Positions 10,425 to 20,934 of a DNA stretch of 64,000 nucleotides are shown here, piece after piece (within the stretch, counting starts at the first letter, position 1; each line of letters starts with the position of its first letter). This stretch comes from Papio anubis. Lineage: Eukaryota > Chordata > Mammalia > Primates > Cercopithecidae. Made by a program: the position numbers and the translations under genes. The notes under the pieces are model-generated. The model was not told where the DNA came from, searched no databases, and worked only from the letters and a program-made list of their open reading frames with translations. The stretch covers positions 41,393,576-41,457,575 of the forward strand of contig NC_044995.1 in NCBI RefSeq assembly GCF_008728515.1, given 5' to 3'.

Positions 10425-11870
10425 CAGAGATAGAAACACACACCCACTTTACACTCACAAACGTACAAACACCCTGAGACACACCTTCCAGGGACACCCA
10501 CACACATCCAGGCACTTGACACTTGAATACACACAGATACCCAAATGCTTTCTGTTGTACACTTATAGCACAACACACACACACACACACATATACACAC
10601 AAACCCGGAGACAGTCACAACTCTGATATCCAACACATATACAGGTGCACAGCTAAGCATATAGCAAATGCCTTCAGACACACCCCATCCAAGGGCACAG
10701 ACCCACATCCAGACCTACATCCAGACCCACACCTAGGGACAGACACCGAGATGCCAGCCACAATTTTTTTTTTTTTTTTTTTTTTGAGATGGAGTTTCAC
10801 TCTTGTTGCCCAGGCTGGAGTGCAATGGCACGATCTTGGCTCACTGCAACCTCCGCCTTCTGGGTTCAAGCGATTCTCCTGTCTCAGCCTCCCCAGTAGC
10901 TGGGATTACAGGCACCATCCACCACACCCAGCTAATTCTGTATTTTTAGAAGAGATGGGGTTTCTCCATGTCTCTAACTCCCAACCTCAGGTGATCCGCC
11001 TGCCTTGGCCTCCCCAGCCAGCCACACTTACAGACATACACTAAACACACCCACAGACACACTTTCCAACCATTGCAAATATCCACCGTCCTTGGACACA
11101 AACATACCCCAACAAATCCATAAGGAAATACACTCACAGATGCAGAAATACACACACACACACACACACGCACACCATTGCAGAAACACCCTCAGACCCA
11201 TATCCAGAGACACAGCTACATTTCAGATGCTTGATCCACCCTCAGGGACACAATCGCCCTCGGACTGGTATGTTCCCATACAAGCCTCCACCCACTGCTG
11301 TAAGCACCCCCCAACAAAGACACTCACACCTACAGATCATTTCTTGATAGACACCCGCCCACAAGGGCTGCTACCACTCTCTCCAACTCCAGGAAGCATC
11401 ATTCACACATACTGCCCGCTTCCTGAATGGTGTCCGTTGGAGTTGTGCAGTGCACGGTCTGCACAACTGTACATGGGAGCCTTGCAGTCACCCCTGCAGC
11501 CCTGCAAACACACACACATTCACAAACACATAGAGCCACACATTCAGTTTCCCATCTGGTCCAACTGTCTGCTGCAGACATGCGCACCCCTCTGGCAGAG
11601 CCCCACACACCTATAGCTCTGCATAATCACCCGTGCACACCTATACACCCTCCACAGGTACACACTGGCGTGCCACTCTTCAGAATCTATTGCCAACACA
11701 CGAGCACTGCAAATGCGTAGCCAATAGACCAGCAGCTACACAGACCTACAGCCACAGATACACCTCTGCAGACCATAAAAGCATAAACCCCCCCAACGGA
11801 AACGGTCACCTATTGATATATGCACAACCAGACGGACACACCCCACCCCACAACACACACCAGGCTCTTC
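10425..11870 (+). repeat. CA-rich decayed tract upstream of PDE4A1, split by an Alu
   Basis: Imperfect 'acacacccacagacacac' repeats with (CA)n cores at 10570-10591 and 11150-11171. An Alu (10764-11014) interrupts it. No protein is recognised on either strand. Confidence 0.6.
10764..11014 (-). mobile_element. Alu, truncated
   Basis: Ends at 'cttggcctcccc' without the terminal segment; sits inside the CA-rich tract. Confidence 0.88.
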
Positions 11871-11889
11871 CAGCCCTGGGGAAAGTCAG

Positions 11890-12245
11890 AATCGACAGGA
11901 GCTTCAAGCCTTGAAGCTGCCGTCCAGGGATTGGCCCCACCCAGGGACTGACCCCATACCATAGGCCCTACCCAGAGATTGGCCCCACTCTCATGAGCCA
12001 CGCCCAATAGTAGGCCTCGCCTATAGGCCCAACCTAGTGGTTGGCTCCACCCATAGGGCCCATTCCACCAGACCCCGCCCAGGGATTGGCTCTGCCCTAA
12101 TCAGCCACACCCAGTAGCTATCTCCTCCCACAGGCACAACCTAGTGGCTGGCTCCATCCGCAGGCCACGCCCACTGCTCGCATCCAGTGGTTGGCTCTAC
12201 CCACTGGCCCCGCCCCCACCAGCCCCGCCCAGGGGTTCTGCCCAC
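11890..12245 (+). repeat. CCAAT-bearing decayed minisatellite
   Basis: Units like 'ccacRcccaggga-TTGGC-yccacccataggcc' recur every 42-60 bp. Exact CCAAT pentamers occur at 11930-11934, 11978-11982 and 12085-12089 (as ATTGG) and 12004-12008 (direct). GGTTGG/GGCTGG variants lie near 12041, 12149 and 12191. CCCGCCC or CACCC boxes sit between them. It abuts the UCR2 exon at 12257. Confidence 0.7.
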
Positions 12246-12256
12246 CACCTGCACAC

Positions 12257-12369
12257 CTTGTGCGAGGCCATCTCGCTGACAGAGCGGTAAGTTTGCATGG
12301 TCTCCAGCTGCTCCAGACACCAGTCCAGCTCTTCCAGCGTCTCCCGGGCCAACTGCTGACACGTTTCTT
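12257..12369 (-). CDS. PDE4A: PDE4A UCR2 exon, 113 nt
   Basis: Runs from ccttag|AAGAAACG to CACAAG|gtgtgc. It encodes EETCQQLARETLEELDWCLEQLETMQTYRSVSEMASHK, the first half of UCR2, the autoinhibitory helix region that can cap the active site. This exon is absent from PDE4A1 messages, which start at 9939. The CCAAT-bearing minisatellite 11890-12245 begins only 12 bp beyond its donor. Confidence 0.97.
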
Positions 12370-12545
12370 CTAAGGAAGGGGCAGCCAGGGTAGTGACTGA
12401 GAAGGTCTGTAGGCAGAAGCCCAGAGGCCCCAGCCCGCGGTGAAGGGGTTCACCAGGTGAGTGGACTGCTGGATGGGGAAGGGGCTGAGGGACCCCCACT
12501 GGGGCAGCAAGAGGGGCCCCTTCCCACCCCTCTGGGCTTAGCTAC

Positions 12546-12595
12546 CTGACAGCGTGGCCTTGCAGACAGGGGTGGGGCCGCCCAGCGGGGACCGC
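12546..12595 (-). CDS. PDE4A: PDE4A linker region 1 exon, 50 nt
   Basis: Starts ttgcag|GCGGTCC and ends GTCAG|gtagct. It encodes RSPLGGPTPVCKATLS, the PDE4A-specific linker between UCR1 and UCR2. A run of T (A on the plus strand, 12600-12608) forms the polypyrimidine tract of its acceptor. Confidence 0.95.
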
Positions 12596-12689
12596 CTGCA
12601 AAAAAAAATGGGGCTCCAACGTCAGCCTGGGTCCCCCCACCAGGTCCCTGCCTCCCGCTTTCCATGAACAGTGCCAATTTTCATTTGTC

Positions 12690-12860
12690 TGAATGCTCGC
12701 CGTGTCCTAGGGACGCTGCCATGTACTCTGCCTGCAGCCTCAATGAGCCCCAGAAAAATCCATTGTATAGATGTGGAAACTGAGGCTCAAGGAGGTGAAA
12801 CAGCTTCTTCAAGACCACGTGGCTGATCTGCTTTAAGATCAGGTCTTGGGTTTCCAAGAT
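12690..12860 (+). mobile_element. MIR SINE
   Basis: 'gatgtggaaactgaggctcaaggaggtgaaacagc' core with weaker flanks. Confidence 0.65.
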
Positions 12861-12964
12861 CTCTGCTCTCTTGACTAACTCCCTACAGATCCTCCAAGCC
12901 CCTAAGGATGTCTCTATCTCCCACCCCTAGAAGGACTGGCAGCTCTCAGCCACATCTCTTGCCC

Positions 12965-13500
12965 TAAAACAATGAAGATCCACTCCTATGTATTCTGCCC
13001 TTACTACGTGCAGAGTAATATTCTAGCACTTTCTAGACATCATCTCTCCTCACAGCAGTTATCTAAAGGAGGCATTGCAATCCCCACTCTATCTATTTAT
13101 TTTTTGAACCAGGGTCTTGTTCGGTCACTGAGGCAGGAGTACAGTAGTGGGAATACGGCTCACTGCAGCCTCAATCTCCTGGGCTCAAAATGATCCTCCT
13201 GCCTTAGCCTCCTGTGTAGGTGGGAACCACAGGCACATGCCACCATGCTGGGCTAATTTTTTGTTTGTTTGTTTGTTTGTTGAAACAGGGTCTTATTTTG
13301 TTTCCCCCAGGCTGGTCTTGAACTCCTGAATTCAAGTGATCCTCCTGCCTTGACCTCCCAAAGTGCTGGGATTATGGGCATGAGCCAGCACACGCTTGGC
13401 TGTGATCATCACTTTACAGAGGGGCAACAGAAGCACCACGGAATGCCATTTGCCCAGCAACTTGGTGTCAAGGCCCAGGGTGGGCCTGGGGACTGTGGCT
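12965..13500 (+). mobile_element. MIR split by an old Alu
   Basis: 'cttactacgtgcagagtaatattctagcac' before and 'cactttacagaggggcaacag' after the Alu at 13092-13399. Confidence 0.6.
13092..13399 (-). mobile_element. Old Alu (AluJ-like)
   Basis: Diverged; 'tttttgaaccagggtcttg' to 'agccagcacacgcttggc'; splits a MIR. Confidence 0.85.
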
Positions 13501-13555
13501 GTGGCCTCACCACCATGCATCCAGACCCCTAAATCTTTATTTATAAAAACCTCTG

Positions 13556-13868
13556 GGCTGGGCACGGTGGCTCACACCTGTAATCCTAGCACTTTGGGAG
13601 GCTGAGGCAGGTGGATCACCTGAGGCCAGGAGTTTGAGACCAGCCTGGCCAACGTGGTAAAACCCCATGTCTACTAAAAATACAAAAATTAGCCCGGTGT
13701 GGTGGCACATGCCTATAATCCCAGCTACCCAGGAGGCTGAGGCAGGAGAATCACTTGAACCCGGGAGGCAGAGGTTGCAGTGAGCCGAGATCACGCCACT
13801 GCACTCCAGCCTGGGTGACAGAGTGAGACTTGATCTCAAAACAAACAAACAAAAAACAACAACAACAA
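13556..13868 (+). mobile_element. AluS
   Basis: 'gggctgggcacggtggctc' to a mixed (CAAA)n tail; duplication 'aaaaacctctg'/'aaaaacaccttt'. Confidence 0.92.
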
Positions 13869-13869
13869 A

Positions 13870-14035
13870 AACACCTTTGTGTCTTAGGTGTCTGAGCTGC
13901 AATGGCTCTCTGGCTCTCTGGGAGCTGTTGTCCAAACAGAGGTTCAGAGAGGTCACCTGCCTACCTGAGGTCACACAGCAGCACTGAGAGCAGAACCTGG
14001 GTATGCTTCACCTTATGATCACAGCTGTTGCAGCC
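13870..14035 (+). mobile_element. MIR fragment next to the UCR1 exon
   Basis: 'aaacagaggttcagagaggtcacctg' and 'ggtcacacagcagcactgagagcagaacctgggt'. Confidence 0.6.
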
Positions 14036-14049
14036 CAGCCTTCACTTAC

Positions 14050-14120
14050 TTGTTAGTGGGAACGGGCACATTGGTCAGGAGTGAGAAGTTGCTACGGACG
14101 CTCCGGAGGCTGGCCAGCAC
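14050..14120 (-). CDS. PDE4A: PDE4A UCR1 exon, 71 nt (VLASLRSVRSNFSLL)
   Basis: Begins atcccag|GTGCTGGCC and ends AACAA|gtaagtg. It encodes VLASLRSVRSNFSLLTNVPVPTN, the hydrophobic and basic half of UCR1. The final AA joins the G of the 50-nt exon to make Lys. The human residue that I remember as Ser in VPVPSNK is Thr here. Confidence 0.95.
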
Positions 14121-14335
14121 CTGGGATGGGGAGCGACAGTGAGGACTGGGGTCCCCCCAGAGAGGCAGCGGGGCTGGGCCCTGTCCCCAAGTGTGGCAGA
14201 GCATTGGAACCCCTTCTCTCCTTAACCATTTGGGAGGGGGTCTCCCCAGAGGGGCGGTGGGGCTGGGCCCTGTCCCCAAGTGTGGCGGAGTGTTGGATCT
14301 CCTTCTTTCCTTAACCATTTGGGAAGAGGTCTCAC

Positions 14336-14372
14336 CTGAGCAAACGGTGTTACGATGAGGTCTTCAGCGTGC
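14336..14372 (-). CDS. PDE4A: PDE4A UCR1 exon, 37 nt (HAEDLIVTPFAQ)
   Basis: A micro-exon after cacag|GCAC ending TCAG|gtgaga. It encodes HAEDLIVTPFAQ, part of upstream conserved region 1. UCR1 binds UCR2 and transmits PKA activation in long isoforms. The first base completes an Ala codon with the preceding exon. 37 nt is the invariant length of this exon in PDE4 genes as I know them. Confidence 0.95.
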
Positions 14373-14640
14373 CTGTGATTGAGGACAGAGGCAGGTCAGG
14401 GGTCCGCAGAGTATCAACTCTCTGGGGTAGATGCCCTTTGAGGCTGGACCCAGGGAGGCTGAGCGGGAGGGAGGGGACTCTGTGGGACCTAGGGAAAGAA
14501 CACTTGTCCTGCATAAGGGTGGACATGTGTCCAGAGCTGATGGTGGAAGAAATGGCAGTCAAGGAGGGTGGCTCAGGTAGGTCGGGGGAGAAGAGACAAA
14601 GTGGAAAAGGGAAGAGGGGAGAGGTGAATATGGTTGGGAT

Positions 14641-14941
14641 TTTTTTTTTTTTTTTTTTTCAGACAGAGTCTCACTCTGTCACCCAGGCTGGAGTGTGGTG
14701 GCGTGATCTCAGCTCATTGCAACCTCCGCCTCCCAGGTTCAAGCGATTCTCCTGTCTCAGCCTCCCAAGAAGCTGGGATCACAGGCATGTGCCATCTTGC
14801 CCCACTAATTTTTGTATTTTTAGTAGAGACGGGGTTTCACCATGCTGGCCAGTATGGTCTCAAACTCCTGGCCTGGAACGATCTGCCCACTTTGGCCTCC
14901 CAAAGTGCTGGGATTGCAGGCATGAGCCACCGTGCCTGACC
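14641..14941 (-). mobile_element. AluS
   Basis: Full length from a 19-bp T-run to 'gagccaccgtgcctgacc'. Confidence 0.92.
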
Positions 14942-15303
14942 TTTTTATTTATTTTTTATTTTAAAGAGATGACATCTTATCCTGGCCAACATGGTAAAAC
15001 CCTGTCTCTACTAAAAATACAAAAATTAGCTGGGCATCGTGATGCATGCCTATAGTCTCAGCTACTTGGGAGGCTGAGGCAGGAGAATCGCTTGAACCCG
15101 GGAGGCAGAGGTTGCAGTGAGCCAAGATTGTGCCACTGCACTCCAGCCTGGTGATAGAGTGAGATTTCATCTCAAAAACAAAAAAAGAGATGAAATCTTG
15201 CTATGTTGGCCAGGCTGGTCTCAGACTCCTGAGCTCAAGCAATCCTTCTGCCTCAGCCTCCAAACGTGCTAGGATTATGAGTGTGAGCTTCCAAGCCTGA
15301 CCT
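14942..15303 (-). mobile_element. Alu piece with nested plus-strand Alu (14980-15182)
   Basis: The inserted 5'-truncated plus Alu is flanked by 'aaagagatgacatctt' and 'aaagagatgaaatctt'. Confidence 0.85.
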
Positions 15304-15611
15304 GAGGTGAATATGTTGCAAGGGCGGGGCTTGATGAGGGAGCAGTGAACAGGAAGGGGGCCAAGGGGGCTGAGGTGTGCACAGCAATGGCTGGGGGCAA
15401 GGCCTGGAGGAACCCAGCGAGAGAGGAAGAGGCAGAGCAGGTTCAAGGGGAGCTCACACCTCAACAAGTGTCACGATAAGAGGGGTTAGCTCAGGAAAAC
15501 CTAGGGGAAGGGCGGGGGGTGGGTCAGGTGAGATGCACACACTGTGGGAGGACGCAGTGGGTGGACACTCACACCTTTCTGGCTGGACACACTATAAAAT
15601 GTTATTTTATA

Positions 15612-15755
15612 ACCCAGGCAGGGTGGCTCATGCCTGTAATCCCAGCACTTTGGGAGGCTGAGGTGGGAGGAATACTCTTATCATAGGAGTTTTGAGACCA
15701 GCCTAGGGCAACACATAGTGAGATCTCGACACTATTTTAATATATTTTTAAAAGG
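15612..15755 (+). mobile_element. Alu left monomer
   Basis: 'cccaggcagggtggctcatgcc' to 'gagatctcgacac'. Confidence 0.8.
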
Positions 15756-15760
15756 AACCA

Positions 15761-16053
15761 AGGTCAGCGCTGTGGCTCACGCCTGTAATCCCAGCACTCT
15801 GGGAGGCCAAAGCAGGCGAATCACCTGAGGTCAGGAGTTTGAGACCAGCCTGGCCAACATAGTGAACGCCATCTCTACTAAAAAATACAAAATTAGCCAG
15901 GCATGATTGTGGGTGCCTGCAACCCAGCTACTGTGGTGCTGGAGGCAGGAGAATCACTTGAACCCGGAGACGGGAGGTTGCAGTGAGCTGAGATTGCACC
16001 TCTGCACTCCAGCTCTGACAACAGAGCTAGACTCTGTCAAAAAAAAAAAAAAA
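15761..16053 (+). mobile_element. Alu
   Basis: 'aggtcagcgctgtggctcac' to an A tail; contains several small indels. Confidence 0.85.
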
Positions 16054-16217
16054 GAGGAACTGAGTCCTTTATAGGAGAGGCAGGGGCTGCTTCATCCTTC
16101 CACCGGGGAGGACAGGCTGGGGCGTTGATATGGTGGTGCCCTCCACCCCTTGCTGGGAAGGGCAGCCTGTTGGCGATCTGTGGCCTGGAACTGGCAAGTA
16201 AGCAGGGATGCCTGTAC

Positions 16218-16401
16218 CGCTGGTGACTGATGATTCGACATGGTCTTAAAGATACAAGCGTCATAGTCAGCAACCGAGCGGTACAATAGCTGACTCCCGG
16301 CGCTAATATTGGTGGCCTTCCACCAAGACAGCATCGAGTCCTGGCTCACCATAGTCCAGGGTCATGCCAGGAGGTGGTGTCGTCTATCTTCTGCCTCGAA
16401 G
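16218..16401 (-). CDS. PDE4A: Common long-form exon, UCR1 start, corrupted sequence
   Basis: This is the exon to which all long-form leaders splice. It should be 192 nt (about 63 residues, FEAENGPTPSPGRS… to …MSRNSSVTSE) and carries the PKA site RRESF and the start of UCR1 (LYRSDSDYD). The acceptor ctgcag|CTTCGAGGCAGA is intact. Recognisable islands remain (CGCCGGGAGTC, TACCGCTC, GACTATGAC, AAGACCATGTC, TCACCAGCG), but between them lie dense substitutions and small indels. The exon is 184 nt to a plausible GCG|gtacag donor, which would shift frame. UCR1 is nearly invariant in PDE4 enzymes and the flanking non-coding DNA is equally garbled, so I infer low-accuracy gap filling, not a real mutation. 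The exact 3' boundary is uncertain. Confidence 0.8.
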
Positions 16402-16471
16402 CTGCAGGGGATAGGTGAGAAGAGGGGTCAGGAAGCTGAAACGCTGTGACGGAGGTTAAGAGGAATGAGGA

Positions 16472-16790
16472 GGCCAGCCATGGTGGCTCATGCCTCACGC
16501 CTCATGCCTGTAACGCCTGTAATCCCAGCACTTTGGGAGGCCAAGGCGGGGGGCAGATCACTTGAGGTCGGGAGTTCAAGACCAGACTAGCCAACATGAT
16601 GAAACCCTGTCTCCACTGAAAATACAAAAATTAGCCAGGCATGGTGGCAGGTGTCTGTAATCCCAGTTACTCGGGAGGCTGAGGCATGAGAATCGCTGAA
16701 CCCAGGAAGCTGAGGTTGCAGTGAGCCAAGATCGCTACGCACCGCGACCCAGCCTGGGTGACAGGAGCAAGACACCATCTCGAAGGAAAA
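16472..16790 (+). mobile_element. Alu, irregular
   Basis: Start carries repeated 'catgcctcacgcctcatgcctgtaacgcctg'; lies in the low-quality stretch next to the broken exon. Confidence 0.8.
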
Positions 16791-16844
16791 AGGGGTGGAG
16801 GACAGGAGACCAAGGGAATTCCTGGCAAAGATTCAGGTGGAGAA

Positions 16845-17152
16845 TTTTTTTTTTTTTTTTTTTTTTTGAGACATGGTCTTGCTCTGTGGCCCAGGCTGGA
16901 GTAGTGCAGTGGCACGATCTTGGCTCACTGCAACCTCCACCTCCTGAATTCAAGTGGTTCTGTGCCTCAGCCTCCTGGAGTAGCTGGGATTACAGACGCA
17001 CCACCAATGCCTGGCTAATTTTTTGTCTTTAGGCAGAGATGGAGTTCTGACTCATGCTCACAGGCTGGTCTCAAACTCCTGGCCTCATGTGATCCTCCCT
17101 CCTTGGCCTCCCAAAGTGCTGGGATTACAGGCCTGGGTCATTGCACCCAACC
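16845..17152 (-). mobile_element. Alu
   Basis: Flanks 'aggtggag'/'aagtggag'; several small indels. Confidence 0.85.
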
Positions 17153-17180
17153 AAGTGGAGGATGTTAAAGAAAGACAGAT

Positions 17181-17315
17181 GCCTCAGCTACTCGGGAGGC
17201 TGAGGCAGGAGAATGGCGTGAACTCAAAGGCAGAGCTTGCAGGAGCCGAGATTTCATGCCACTGCATTCCAGCCTGGGCGGCCAGGAGCCAGACTCCCCG
17301 CCCCAAAAAAAAAAA
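17181..17315 (+). mobile_element. AluY right arm, noisy
   Basis: 'ctcagctactcgggaggctg' to an A-run, with missing bases. Confidence 0.75.
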
Positions 17316-17336
17316 AAGAAGAAAGACTGATACCCA

Positions 17337-17632
17337 GGCTTGGCGCTGCTGCCTGCCTGTAATCCCAGCACTTTTGGGAGGCCGAGGGCGGGCGGATCAC
17401 TTCAGGTCAGGAGATCGAGACTCACCCTGGCTAACACGGCTAAAACCCCCCGCCCCTACTTAAAAATACAAAACTAGCCGGGCGCAGGAGCGGCGCTTCT
17501 GTAGTCCCAGCTACTCGGGAGGCTGAGGCAGGAGAATGGCGTGAGCCCCGGGAGGGCGGAGCTTGCAGGTGAGCTGAGATCCGCCACTGCATTCCAGCCC
17601 GGTGATGAGTCTGGCTTCAAAAAAAAAAAAAA
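17337..17632 (+). mobile_element. AluY, noisy
   Basis: Homopolymer and GC-run errors ('ggccgagggcgggcgg', 'taaaaccccccgcccc'); flanked by 'agactgataccc' on both sides. Confidence 0.8.
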
Positions 17633-17689
17633 AAGACTGATACCCTAAAAGAGATGGGAGACACAGAACGGCAAAGATGAAACTTGTTA

Positions 17690-18570
17690 TGCCGGTGCAC
17701 TCCGCACCCGGCCCTCGCCATCAATGGTGGGGACAATTCTGCTGGGTCAAAATTCTATGCGATCGTTCACTTTCCTTTGCACCTCAAATCAGCCTTGCTG
17801 CCAGAATCTGTCCAGAATCTGTCTACTTCTCACCCACTCCTTGGCCAGCTCCCCTCATCCCTAGCAGGACTGGTTGCATTCACCTCTGCCCTGGTACCCC
17901 CGTCCTGTTTTCAACCCCTAATCTTTCTTCAATGGCTGCCAGGGGGAGCTTGGAAACACCTGAATGAGGTTAAGTCCTACCTCTGCTCAGAACCTTCTAT
18001 GGATCCCACCTTACTCTGGGCAAAATCCAAAGTCCTCACTGCAGCTCACAGGTCCTGTCCCATGACTTCCCCTTCCCCCCTCACTAATTCTGCTCCAGCC
18101 ACAATGACCTCACTATTCCCTAAAAATCTCACACAGGCTAGGCGAGGTGGCTCACGCCTGTAATCCCAGCACTTTGGGAGGCCGAGGTGGGCGGATCACT
18201 AGAGGTCAGGAGTTCTTGACCAGCCTGGCTAACATGGCAAAACCCCATCTCTAATGAAAATACAGGGCCACAGGTGGTGGTGGGTACTGTAATCCCAGTT
18301 ATTGGGAGGCGAGGGGAGACCGCTGAGTTCAGGAGGTGGAGGCTGCAGCCTGTGCCTAGACGCCACTGACTTCAGCTCGGGCAACAGAGCAAGACTCATC
18401 TCCAAAAAAAAAAAAAAACACAAAAACTCAGACACAGTCCTGCCTCAGGGCTTTGCACAGGCTGTTTCTCCAGCCCAGATTTGCAGTGGCTCCTCCTTCC
18501 CACCTTCAGGCCTCTGCTCAAATGTCACCGCCACAGAGACACCTCCCCTGACCAACCCAGCTAAAATTTT
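17690..18570 (+). mobile_element. L2 fossil split by an Alu
   Basis: 'gcccaaaatcc…caaagtcctcac' type L2 sequence at 17880-18130, and 'cctgcctcagggctttgcacaggctgtttc…caaatgtcacc' at 18430-18560. Confidence 0.7.
18136..18418 (+). mobile_element. Alu, noisy
   Basis: Second arm badly garbled ('gaggcgaggggagaccgctg'). Confidence 0.8.
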
Positions 18571-18582
18571 AAACATAACATA

Positions 18583-19009
18583 TTTTTTTCTTTTTTCGAG
18601 ACAGAGTTTCACTTGTTGCCCAGGGTGCGTACCGGTGCAATCTCAGCCTTCACCGCAACCTCCTCCTCCTGGGTTCAAGCGATTCTCCTGCCTCAGCCTC
18701 CCTAGTAGCTGGGATTACAGGCATGCACCACCACACCTGGCTAATTTTGTATTTTTAGTAGAGACAGGGTTTCACCGTGTTGGTCAGGCTCGTTTTGAAC
18801 TCCCGACCTCAGGTGATCCACCCGCCTTGGCCTCCCAAAGTGCTGGGATTACAGGAGTGATCCACGGTGCCCAGCCTATTTTGTGTTTTCAGTAGAGATG
18901 GGGCTTCTCCATGTTGGTCAGGCTGGTCTCGAACTCCCAGCCTCAGATGATCCGCCCACCTCGGCCTCACAAAATGCTGTGATTACAGGCGTGAGCCACC
19001 GCGCCTGGG
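18583..19009 (-). mobile_element. Alu (18583-18876) plus Alu piece (18877-19009)
   Basis: A full copy ends 'cacggtgcccagcc', then a right-side piece ends 'gagccaccgcgcctgg'. Confidence 0.88.
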
Positions 19010-19091
19010 TCAATACTTTCCATTTCTCTTCCTTAAAACACACACACACAAACTAAAATCACACTACTTACTTGACATAAACATATTTATC

Positions 19092-19390
19092 TTTTTTTTT
19101 TTTTTTTTTTGAGACAGTCTTGCTCTGTCACCCAGATTGGAGTGTGGTGGTGAGATCTTGGCTCATTGCAACCTCCACCTCTTGGGTTCAAGCAATTCTC
19201 CTGCCTCAGCCTCCCAAGTAGCTGGGATTACAGGCACCTGCCACCACACCTGGCTAATTTTTGTATTTTTAGTAGAGACAGGATTTTACCATGTTCACCA
19301 GGCTGGTCTCGAACTCCAGACCTCAAGTAATCCACCCACCTCGGCCTCCCAAAGTGCTGGGAACACAAGCATGAGCCACCGCACCTAGCC
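19092..19390 (-). mobile_element. Alu
   Basis: From a T-run to 'gagccaccgcacctagcc'. Confidence 0.9.
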
Positions 19391-19999
19391 TGGTGTTTTC
19401 CTGAGACAAAGTCTTGCTCTATTGCCCAGGCTGGAGTCCTGTAGGGCAATCACAGCTCACTGCAGCCTCAATCTCCTGGGCTCAAGCTATCCTCCACCTC
19501 AGTCTCCCAAGTAGCTGGGACCACAGGTGTATACCAGAAAGCTCAGCTAATTTTTTTTTTTTTTTTTGATGAGACAGGGTCTCATTCTGTTGCCCAGGCT
19601 GGAGTGCAATGGCACAATCTCAGCTCAATGCAACCTCCACCTCCCTGGCTTAAGAGATCCTCCCACCTCAGCCTCCCAAGCAGCTGGGTCTACAGGTACA
19701 TGCCACCACCCCCAGATAAATTTTGTTATTTTTTGTAGAGATGGGGCTCTCGCCATGTTGTCCAGGTTGGTCTGGAACACCTGGGTTCAAGCAATGCGCT
19801 CACCTTGGCCTCCCAAAGTGCTACAATTACAGGTATGAGCCACTGCGCCCAGCCCACGACTAATTTTTTTGTAGAGACTTGGAGGGGGGGTCTCACTATG
19901 TTGCCCAGACTGGACTCGAACTCCTGGGCTTGAGGGATCCTCCTGTCTTGGTCTCCCAAAGTGCTGGGAACACAGGCATGAGCCACCATGCCTGGCTAG
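19391..19999 (-). mobile_element. Older Alu with nested Alu (19551-19854)
   Basis: Outer pieces 19391-19550 and 19857-19999 ('tttttttgtagagacttgg…gagccaccatgcctggc'). Confidence 0.85.
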
Positions 20000-20089
20000 A
20001 GCAGGGATTTTTGTCTACTTTGTTCGCTCTGTCTCCGGGGCTGAGGAGATGGCCTGGCACACTGTAAATGCCTAGTAAATGTTTATTGA

Positions 20090-20390
20090 GCTGGGCATGG
20101 TGGCTCACGCCTGTAATCCCAACACTTTGGGAGGCTGAGGTGGGTGGATCACCTGAGGTCAGGAGTTCAAGACCAGCCTGGTCAACTTGGTGAAACCCTG
20201 TCTCTACTAAAACTACAAAAAATTAGCTGGGCGTAGTGAAGCACACCTGTAGTCCCAGCTACTGGGGAGGCTGAGGCAGGAGAATTGCATGAACCTGGGA
20301 GGCAGAGGATACAATCAGCCGAGATTGCACCACTGCACTCCAGCCTGGGCAACAGAGAGGGACTCCGTCTCAGAAAAAATAAAAATAAAA
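20090..20390 (+). mobile_element. Alu
   Basis: 'gctgggcatggtggctc' to an A-rich tail; first of three tandem plus Alus. Confidence 0.9.
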
Positions 20391-20391
20391 A

Positions 20392-20720
20392 GGCCGGGCG
20401 CAGTGGCTCAAGCCTGTAATCCCAGCACTTTGGGAGGCCAAGACGGGCGGATCACGAGGTCAGGAGAGACCATCCTGACTAACACGGTGAAACTCCGTCT
20501 CTACTAAAAAATACAAAAAATTAGCTGGGCGGGGTGGTAGGCATCTGTAGTCCCAGCTACTCGGGAGGCTGAGGCAGGAGAATGGTGTAAACCCGGGAGG
20601 CGGAGCTTGCAGTGAGCTGAGATCCGGCCACTGCACTCCAGCCTGGGCGACAGAGCGAGACTCTGTCTCAAAAAAAAATAAAATAAATAAAAAATAAAAT
20701 AAAAATAAAAAATATATAAA
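20392..20720 (+). mobile_element. AluY, Old World monkey type
   Basis: 'ggccgggcgcagtggctcaagcc' with 'gatccggcc' and an A/T-rich tail. Confidence 0.92.
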
Positions 20721-20722
20721 TT

Positions 20723-20934
20723 AGCCGGGTGCGGTGGCTCATGCCTATAATCCAATCCCAACACTTTGGGAGGCCGAAGCGGGCGGATTAGGAGGTTAGG
20801 AGATCAAGACCATCCTGGCTAACACGGTGAGACCCCATCTCTACTAAAAATACAAAAAATTAGCACTCGAGATGGCACCACTGCACTCCAGCCTGGGAGA
20901 CAGAGCGAGACTCCATCTCAAAAAAAAAAAAAAA
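20723..20934 (+). mobile_element. AluY with internal deletion
   Basis: Jumps from 'aaaaaattagc' to 'actcgagatggcaccactgc', losing about 90 bp. Confidence 0.85.
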
